Shown: positions 1 through 5,523 of the stretch, in pieces
Layout: every line of letters starts with the position of its first letter
Position numbering within the stretch: the stretch's first letter is position 1
Assembly: GCA_023229945.1 (NCBI GenBank)
Contig: JALNYH010000045.1
Coordinates: 1-6,279, forward strand
Reading direction: 5' to 3'
Source of the DNA: Arcobacteraceae bacterium
Lineage (GTDB): Bacteria; Campylobacterota; Campylobacteria; Campylobacterales; Arcobacteraceae
Length of the DNA: 6,279 nt
Program-made: the position numbers and the translations under genes
Notes under the pieces: generated by a model
Databases searched by the model: none
Told to the model about the DNA's origin: nothing
Seen by the model: the letters and a program-made list of their open reading frames with translations, nothing else

Positions 1-10
1 GGGGTAGCGC
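1..10. other. Left-edge flank of first visible repeat (spacer end or leader end)
   Basis: Ten bases precede the first repeat. They could be the 3' end of a further spacer or the last bases of the leader; nothing here decides between them. They match no other spacer in the window over their full length. If they belong to a spacer, the array is longer than the 82 repeats counted here. Confidence 0.5.
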
Positions 11-41
11 ATCATGAACCAATCCCTATGGGATTTGAAAC
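11..41 (+). repeat. CRISPR repeat unit (first copy, consensus)
   Basis: The repeat starts ATCATGAACC and ends TTTGAAAC. Its centre is an inverted repeat, AATCCC-TAT-GGGATT (repeat positions 11-25), giving a 6-bp RNA stem with a 3-nt loop and 6 unpaired nucleotides 3' of it. A Cas6 enzyme normally cuts at the 3' base of such a stem and leaves an 8-nt handle, here TTTGAAAC. The first A is identical in every copy, so I take the repeat as 31 bp rather than 30. The unit is open in two forward frames (IMNQSLWDLK and HEPIPMGFET) and two reverse frames (VSNPIGIGS, ending at a stop, and FKSHRDWFM), which creates many spurious ORFs. Confidence 0.97.
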
Positions 42-444
42 TCGCGCCGAGAAAACATGATTTATACATGAGTAAATCATGAACCAATCCCTATGGGATT
101 TGAAACTGCAACCTCCCAAGCCCCAAAAACCTAAAGCTCAACCATCATGAACCAATCCCTATGGGATTTGAAACATTGTAAAGCCTGAGTGCGCAATATA
201 ATCGCCCTCATCATGAACCAATCCCTATGGGATTTGAAACACTTTGCCGAAATATCCGATACGAGCGACGGCGGACTATCATGAACCAATCCCTATGGGA
301 TTTGAAACCGAGAAAAATGATCATCAACGACGACCTCGGCGCGTTCATCATGAACCAATCCCTATGGGATTTGAAACCTGCCGCTTGTACCTGTTGCACC
401 TGTCCTCGCACGGATCATGAACCAATCCCTATGGGATTTGAAAC

Positions 445-480
445 CCTACATCGATGTACTCCGTACATGCACAGACATGA
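445..480 (+). other. Spacer 7, with nested palindromes
   Basis: This 36-bp spacer holds a perfect 12-bp palindrome TACATCGATGTA (447-458). Overlapping it is a second inverted repeat, ATGTAC-TCC-GTACAT (454-468). Three related TACAT/ATGTA half sites therefore sit in 22 bp. This looks like an operator or iteron-type site in the targeted element, but the identity of the target cannot be read from the spacer. Confidence 0.6.
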
Positions 481-1971
481 ATCATGAACCAATCCCTATG
501 GGATTTGAAACTTTGAAGCAAAAATAAATCCATACGAGGAGTAATAGAATCATGAACCAATCCCTATGGGATTTGAAACAGGGAACTTTGAGCGCAACGG
601 CACACACGCCACAGATCATGAACCAATCCCTATGGGATTTGAAACAAGGATCAATGGTAGAGTCTGGCTCACTTTCCTCATCATGAACCAATCCCTATGG
701 GATTTGAAACCATGGAGATCAACCCGCTAAAGCTAAATAGTGTTGATCATGAACCAATCCCTATGGGATTTGAAACCTTGCATAAAATCATTTGCAGCCT
801 GTTCTTCTACATCATGAACCAATCCCTATGGGATTTGAAACATGGTATTGTGAACCAAATAGAAAAAGCTGGTATAATCATGAACCAATCCCTATGGGAT
901 TTGAAACCGAATGTATTTGAAGAGAAGTATGCTTCTTGAAAGATCATGAACCAATCCCTATGGGATTTGAAACTGTATCTTATAATGCCATTTATCAATA
1001 AAGTTAATCAATCATGAACCAATCCCTATGGGATTTGAAACCGTCCGAATACCCCCTGTCTCTGCATTCTTTTTATAATCATGAACCAATCCCTATGGGA
1101 TTTGAAACCCGGTAGTCCGAGTTGGTTGAGTCTGTCCGCCACGCCATCATGAACCAATCCCTATGGGATTTGAAACTTTTTGCCTATTATTTCTCACAAA
1201 ATAAGGGGTGTATCATGAACCAATCCCTATGGGATTTGAAACTTGAGGTAGTCTGCATGAACCAAAATAGAGTTCTTATCATGAACCAATCCCTATGGGA
1301 TTTGAAACCACCTGAAGAGTTAGAAGAAGCCAACAGGATATTCATCATGAACCAATCCCTATGGGATTTGAAACAGCCCGCTTTTTGCTTGTAGCGATTT
1401 GATGTTTCATCATGAACCAATCCCTATGGGATTTGAAACCACATGCCGGGATCAATCACGCCGAGGACGTGTCATCATGAACCAATCCCTATGGGATTTG
1501 AAACCGAAGAGTCAGTCAAGAAAACCATCGAAGCGAACAGGATCATGAACCAATCCCTATGGGATTTGAAACTATCCCACATTCGCAGGTTTTTTCAAAT
1601 TTTTCGTAATCATGAACCAATCCCTATGGGATTTGAAACCTGGTTCAGGGTATAGCAACTGTGCGTTGACTGGGTCATCATGAACCAATCCCTATGGGAT
1701 TTGAAACGTGACGATATAGCAAAAAACATAGAAGGCCAACCATCATGAACCAATCCCTATGGGATTTGAAACCGAGTACTGGCTATCAGAGTCCTGCAAC
1801 AAGCAGGATCATGAACCAATCCCTATGGGATTTGAAACTAAAAAGCTTGCAGGAGAACAAGAAGCCAGAGCAGATCATGAACCAATCCCTATGGGATTTG
1901 AAACAACCAGACAGAAAAGGTTAAACTGCTTGACGAGCTTATCATGAACCAATCCCTATGGGATTTGAAAC

Positions 1972-2007
1972 CACGGGGGGAGTTCGTCATAAAACGAGAA
2001 GCGGTGA
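1972..2007 (+). repeat. Spacer 30, exact duplicate of spacer 46
   Basis: This 36-bp spacer, beginning CACGGGGGGAGTTCG, recurs base for base at 3037-3072. With the flanking repeats, 1941-2038 equals 3006-3103. The neighbours differ: spacer 31 follows here, whereas spacer 47 (the copy of spacer 36) follows the other copy. Confidence 0.97.
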
Positions 2008-2372
2008 ATCATGAACCAATCCCTATGGGATTTGAAACTGTCTATATCACTCTGTGTGGCGATGGCGGGTACATCATGAACCAATCCCTATGGGATTTGA
2101 AACCATCGGTATATCAAGAATGAAGGGGGCTTGTAATGAATCATGAACCAATCCCTATGGGATTTGAAACGGCTGATAGTGCAGCTGGTTTGACGGTCTT
2201 TGGTGGATCATGAACCAATCCCTATGGGATTTGAAACAATTCTTCGTTCGGTTGCTCCCGTTCGGTTCGTTCTATATCATGAACCAATCCCTATGGGATT
2301 TGAAACTTCAGGTTGCCACGTGAATGATCATCCATAGACTTATCATGAACCAATCCCTATGGGATTTGAAAC

Positions 2373-2407
2373 GCAGTTGTGTGCGGGTGAAGGCTTTTTT
2401 TGGGAGT
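2373..2407 (+). repeat. Spacer 36, exact duplicate of spacer 47
   Basis: This 35-bp spacer, beginning GCAGTTGTGTGCGGG, recurs exactly at 3104-3138. It lies six spacers downstream of spacer 30, while its copy lies directly after the copy of spacer 30. Confidence 0.97.
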
Positions 2408-3036
2408 ATCATGAACCAATCCCTATGGGATTTGAAACGCTATGAACGCGCCTTTGTATGCCTTCTTCCGCTCATCATGAACCAATCCCTATGGGATTTG
2501 AAACAGTTCTTCCCCCGTGAACCCGGAAGCGCAGTCAAGATCATGAACCAATCCCTATGGGATTTGAAACTAAGATGCTTTGAAAAAGGAAATATCATGC
2601 CAGCATCATGAACCAATCCCTATGGGATTTGAAACGCGGTGCAAGTAACGTCTCAAATGCAGCCTTCGCATATCATGAACCAATCCCTATGGGATTTGAA
2701 ACCGTCCACGTCGAACGCTACAGCGCTGATGCTTGAAAATCATGAACCAATCCCTATGGGATTTGAAACACTACAGTACTTGAGAGAGACATACTCGCAA
2801 CGGATATCATGAACCAATCCCTATGGGATTTGAAACCTATTTCATTGGCTTTGTTTTTTAGCAGAGCATACTCATCATGAACCAATCCCTATGGGATTTG
2901 AAACTGGTGACGTCACTCACTTCCTCAGATTGGTAACTCATCATGAACCAATCCCTATGGGATTTGAAACCCGAGGTTGTCGCGCAGATGGGAGTAGCTA
3001 CCGACATCATGAACCAATCCCTATGGGATTTGAAAC

Positions 3037-3138
3037 CACGGGGGGAGTTCGTCATAAAACGAGAAGCGGTGAATCATGAACCAATCCCTATGGGATTTGA
3101 AACGCAGTTGTGTGCGGGTGAAGGCTTTTTTTGGGAGT
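3037..3138 (+). repeat. Spacers 46-47: compact copy of spacers 30 and 36
   Basis: Two adjacent spacers (3037-3072 and 3104-3138) repeat spacers 30 and 36 in the same order, without the five spacers (31-35) between them in the upstream copy. This fits recombination between identical repeats, either duplication followed by deletion or crossover between sister arrays. Confidence 0.95.
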
Positions 3139-3369
3139 ATCATGAACCAATCCCTATGGGATTTGAAACCCCCGAACTCCTCAGCGATCGCTTTGAGCTC
3201 AGTGGATCATGAACCAATCCCTATGGGATTTGAAACGCTCTACGAAATCCCATGCCTGATCGAGGTCTATGTATCATGAACCAATCCCTATGGGATTTGA
3301 AACCGGGATGATATTGCAGACTACTACCGAGGACAACTATCATGAACCAATCCCTATGGGATTTGAAAC

Positions 3370-3403
3370 CCCACAGTTAAAAGTTCACAATTAAACTTTT
3401 AAT
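3370..3403 (+). other. Spacer 51, self-complementary
   Basis: Most of this 34-bp spacer is an inverted repeat: TTAAAAGTT at 3377-3385 pairs with AACTTTTAA at 3394-3402, leaving an 8-nt loop, with a possible extra G-U pair at 3376/3403. The guide part of this crRNA could fold on itself. The target may be an operator or terminator of a mobile element. Confidence 0.7.
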
Positions 3404-4099
3404 ATCATGAACCAATCCCTATGGGATTTGAAACCCGCATCCCCCATATGCTTTCTTTCAAACCAAAAAAATCATGAACCAATCCCTATGGGATTTGAAA
3501 CTGTGCCTTGAATTGATCTTTGGCTTCCTTCTCTGTATCATGAACCAATCCCTATGGGATTTGAAACTGACACAATCCGCACCCTTTGTCAAGCCATTAG
3601 ACATCATGAACCAATCCCTATGGGATTTGAAACATGGTACATATACCACTAAATCACCTATAAACACAATCATGAACCAATCCCTATGGGATTTGAAACT
3701 ATCATGAGAATGATAAGGTGTGCTTATACTACTTGATCATGAACCAATCCCTATGGGATTTGAAACGTTTTGAAGAGTGAAGAGAAACTAAAAGAGTCTG
3801 AATCATGAACCAATCCCTATGGGATTTGAAACTAGCAACATTCGGGTTTCCGGGGGTGGTAAGAATATATCATGAACCAATCCCTATGGGATTTGAAACA
3901 CCCCCTAATTATAATCAATACCAGTCGGTACAATATCATGAACCAATCCCTATGGGATTTGAAACCTGAGTGAGTGCTTTTGTGAGTAGCGCAACCCCCC
4001 ATATCATGAACCAATCCCTATGGGATTTGAAACTCAGGCATACCTAGTATACAAAGACGGAGAGAACTATCATGAACCAATCCCTATGGGATTTGAAAC

Positions 4100-4135
4100 A
4101 AATAAATAAGATAGCAACTAAGGACAAGACGCCAT
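4100..4135 (+). other. Spacer 62, overlaps spacer 77 on the opposite strand
   Basis: The last 17 bases (4119-4135, TAAGGACAAGACGCCAT) are the exact reverse complement of the last 17 bases of spacer 77 (5115-5131). Joined, the two define a 54-bp target. They therefore sample opposite strands of one locus with their 3' ends overlapping. Confidence 0.93.
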
Positions 4136-4166
4136 ATCATGAACCAATCCCTATGGGATTTGAAAC

Positions 4167-4205
4167 AGGTTTAGGTGATCTGCACCTGGAGCCGCTGCAC
4201 CTGAG
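4167..4205 (+). other. Spacer 63, overlaps spacer 79 on the opposite strand
   Basis: At 39 bp this is the longest spacer in the array. Its last 12 bases (4194-4205, GCTGCACCTGAG) are the exact reverse complement of the last 12 bases of spacer 79 (5254-5265). The joined 62-bp contig has a single open forward frame, which crosses the junction and reads GLGDLHLEPLHLSRDKNKEK. Confidence 0.85.
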
Positions 4206-4503
4206 ATCATGAACCAATCCCTATGGGATTTGAAACACTTCAGTCAAAAGAAAATTTGTTTGTGGTATGACCATCATGAACCAATCCCTATGGGATTTGA
4301 AACTCACCGTCATACCGCTCTTTATTCCAACGAAGTGCATCATGAACCAATCCCTATGGGATTTGAAACAAGGCTGTTGATTTGATGGAAACTGTGGCTG
4401 AAAAGATCATGAACCAATCCCTATGGGATTTGAAACTAGGCGTTATCTATCCTTTCAGTGATGTTTTGAATTATCATGAACCAATCCCTATGGGATTTGA
4501 AAC

Positions 4504-4606
4504 CATGCTCAAGAATATCTTCAAATTCAGTGAAAAAAAGATCATGAACCAATCCCTATGGGATTTGAAACGTTTTCATAAAATTTCTCTCCTGTTACAT
4601 GCTCAA
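4504..4606 (+). other. Spacers 68-69, overlapping targets on the same strand
   Basis: The last 9 bases of spacer 69 (4598-4606, CATGCTCAA) are the first 9 bases of spacer 68 (4504-4512), and the two spacers are adjacent in the array. The joined 63-bp contig, read on its reverse strand, is one open frame of 21 codons including FTEFEDILEHVTGEKFYEN. A 9-base overlap is weaker evidence than the other pairs, but adjacency and the open frame support it. Confidence 0.7.
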
Positions 4607-4637
4607 ATCATGAACCAATCCCTATGGGATTTGAAAC

Positions 4638-4671
4638 AAGATAGACGCATGGTGGAGGAAGATTTAAACAT
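4638..4671 (+). repeat. Spacer 70, one-base variant of spacer 76
   Basis: This 34-bp spacer matches 5032-5065 at 33 of 34 positions, with the same ends and length. The difference is at spacer position 22: A at 4659 and G at 5053. In the frame that stays open, the change turns DRRMVEEDLN into DRRMVEGDLN. Position 22 is outside the expected 5' seed. Confidence 0.95.
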
Positions 4672-4767
4672 ATCATGAACCAATCCCTATGGGATTTGAA
4701 ACTACGATGTCATGCGTATTTCCAAAAGTGGGATGTATCATGAACCAATCCCTATGGGATTTGAAAC

Positions 4768-4802
4768 AGCATCTCGCGCGCTTCTCTATGTGTTTCAAAT
4801 TC
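4768..4802 (+). other. Spacer 72, complementary to the repeat handle
   Basis: GTTTCAAAT at 4792-4800 is the exact reverse complement of the last nine bases of the repeat (ATTTGAAAC), covering the whole predicted 8-nt crRNA handle. The mature crRNA from this spacer could fold so that its handle is paired. A 9-base match somewhere among 81 spacers is not surprising by chance. Confidence 0.5.
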
Positions 4803-5031
4803 ATCATGAACCAATCCCTATGGGATTTGAAACCTAACTAACGGGGGTAATGATGCTCAAAACCAATTATCATGAACCAATCCCTATGGGATTTGAAACT
4901 AGACCTTTGTATTCTGACCTTGGTGGATACCGATATCATGAACCAATCCCTATGGGATTTGAAACTTCATCTTAAACCCCTTTTTTAACATTTTGAATAT
5001 ATCATGAACCAATCCCTATGGGATTTGAAAC

Positions 5032-5065
5032 AAGATAGACGCATGGTGGAGGGAGATTTAAACAT
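5032..5065 (+). repeat. Spacer 76, one-base variant of spacer 70
   Basis: This is the older copy of the pair if the leader is on the left. It begins AAGATAGACGCATGG and has G at 5053 where spacer 70 has A. Its neighbours, spacers 75 and 77, differ from those of spacer 70, so no larger block was duplicated with it. Confidence 0.95.
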
Positions 5066-5096
5066 ATCATGAACCAATCCCTATGGGATTTGAAAC

Positions 5097-5131
5097 TGAT
5101 CCCTTTTTTGAAATATGGCGTCTTGTCCTTA
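5097..5131 (+). other. Spacer 77, overlaps spacer 62
   Basis: The 3' 17 bases (5115-5131) are the reverse complement of the 3' end of spacer 62. The merged 54-bp target has two open forward frames; one is strongly hydrophobic (IPFLKYGVLSLVAILFI) and could be a membrane segment, the other reads DPFFEIWRLVLSCYLIY. Confidence 0.9.
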
Positions 5132-5230
5132 ATCATGAACCAATCCCTATGGGATTTGAAACCAACAGAGGCTGGGCGGTATTTTCAGAGTTATGACAGA
5201 TCATGAACCAATCCCTATGGGATTTGAAAC

Positions 5231-5265
5231 TTTTTTCTTTGTTTTTGTCTCGGCTCAGGTGCAGC
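5231..5265 (+). other. Spacer 79, overlaps spacer 63
   Basis: The 3' 12 bases (5254-5265, CTCAGGTGCAGC) are the reverse complement of the 3' end of spacer 63. Its own reverse strand reads LHLSRDKNKEK in the frame shared with spacer 63. It lies two spacers from spacer 77, mirroring the adjacency of spacers 62 and 63. Confidence 0.85.
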
Positions 5266-5400
5266 ATCATGAACCAATCCCTATGGGATTTGAAACTTGA
5301 TGAATCCGGTGTCACTTGTTGTTATGCTATGATCATGAACCAATCCCTATGGGATTTGAAACCACAAATTCCTCAAAATATTCATCGAGACTATCTGCCT

Positions 5401-5431
5401 ATCATGAACCAATCCCTATGGGATTTGAAAC
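5401..5431 (+). repeat. Last CRISPR repeat, undegenerated
   Basis: The final repeat is identical to all the others. The leader-distal repeat of an array is often mutated, so a perfect one suggests that the present end is recent, for example made by deletion or by insertion of the neighbouring element, or that the array is kept uniform by recombination. Confidence 0.95.
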
Positions 5432-5485
5432 CGTTTCCGGCCGAGAATATAGGGGTCGGGTGACAATAACAACATTTTAATTTTA

Positions 5486-5494
5486 TGTTATACT
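5486..5494 (+). promoter_or_regulatory. Extended -10 promoter for the transposase gene
   Basis: TGTTATACT fits an extended -10 element (TGn-TATACT, one mismatch from TATAAT). A -35 at normal spacing is not evident; GTGACA at 5460-5465 resembles one but lies 23 bp away, which is too far. Transcription would start near 5501, about 20 bases before the start codon. Confidence 0.55.
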
Positions 5495-5510
5495 GAACCC
5501 AGAAAAAGGG

Positions 5511-5520
5511 AAGGGGGGAA
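5511..5520 (+). promoter_or_regulatory. Ribosome binding site
   Basis: AAGGGGGGAA lies a few bases before the ATG at 5524, in a purine-only run from 5501 to 5522 broken by no pyrimidine. It is a G-rich Shine-Dalgarno and supports this start codon. Confidence 0.7.
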
Positions 5521-5523
5521 AGT

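Larger units (their letters stand above)
11..5431 (+). CRISPR. Large CRISPR array, 82 repeats and 81 spacers
   Basis: A 31-bp repeat recurs 82 times with no variant copy that I could see, separated by 81 distinct-looking spacers of 34-39 bp (mean about 35.5; 35 is commonest, spacer 63 at 4167-4205 is longest). Spacers are numbered left to right, spacer 1 being 42-75. The transcript would be cut in each repeat by a Cas6-type endonuclease to give crRNAs that guide an interference complex against matching DNA or RNA. Strand is inferred from the repeat's 3' end, TTTGAAAC, which matches the usual 8-nt 5' handle of type I-A/I-B and III crRNAs. The leader would then lie left of the window and the newest spacers on the left. 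No cas gene is in the window, so the subtype is open. Proteins predicted inside the array are repeat translations (MNQSLWDLK, HEPIPMGFET, FKSHRDWFM) and not genes. The array is unusually long and uniform, which suggests a recently active or homogenised locus. Confidence 0.99.
5432..5523 (+). other. Gap between array and transposase gene
   Basis: The first roughly 32 bases (5432-5463) are GC-rich and about spacer-sized. After them the sequence turns sharply AT-rich (about 5464-5494), then purine-rich before the gene. No repeat or recognisable repeat remnant follows. The GC-rich part could be an orphan spacer whose downstream repeat was lost, or the trailer. No rho-independent terminator is visible, so array transcription might continue into the transposase gene. 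Confidence 0.6.

Noticed and set aside
1243..1277. CATGAACCAA inside spacer 19 and TGAACCAA inside spacer 13, matching the repeat's start
   Set aside because: A 10-base and an 8-base match among about 2.9 kb of spacers can be chance. Neither spacer contains any further repeat sequence, and both have normal lengths.
1309..1541. Similar 3' ends of spacers 20 and 23 (both read EANR)
   Set aside because: Only about 12 bases agree, with a mismatch, and the rest of the spacers do not align, so a shared target cannot be claimed.
3170..3205. AGCGATCGCT palindrome in spacer 48, containing the HIP1 octamer of cyanobacteria
   Set aside because: A few 10-bp palindromes are expected by chance in this much spacer sequence (GTGACGTCAC in spacer 44 is another). 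A single octamer does not indicate a cyanobacterial source.
211..5463. Many 60-98 codon open frames on both strands inside the array
   Set aside because: They all contain translations of the CRISPR repeat (MNQSLWDLK, HEPIPMGFET, FKSHRDWFM, SNPIGIGS). The repeat lacks stops in these frames, so the open frames are a product of repetition and not genes.
5432..5463. Possible terminator or REP-like hairpin just after the array
   Set aside because: Only a 4-bp CCGA/TCGG stem with a long loop can be drawn and no T run follows, which is too weak for a terminator or REP call.
5460..5465. GTGACA as the -35 box of the transposase promoter
   Set aside because: It is 23 bp from the -10 element, well beyond the usual 16-18 bp spacing.
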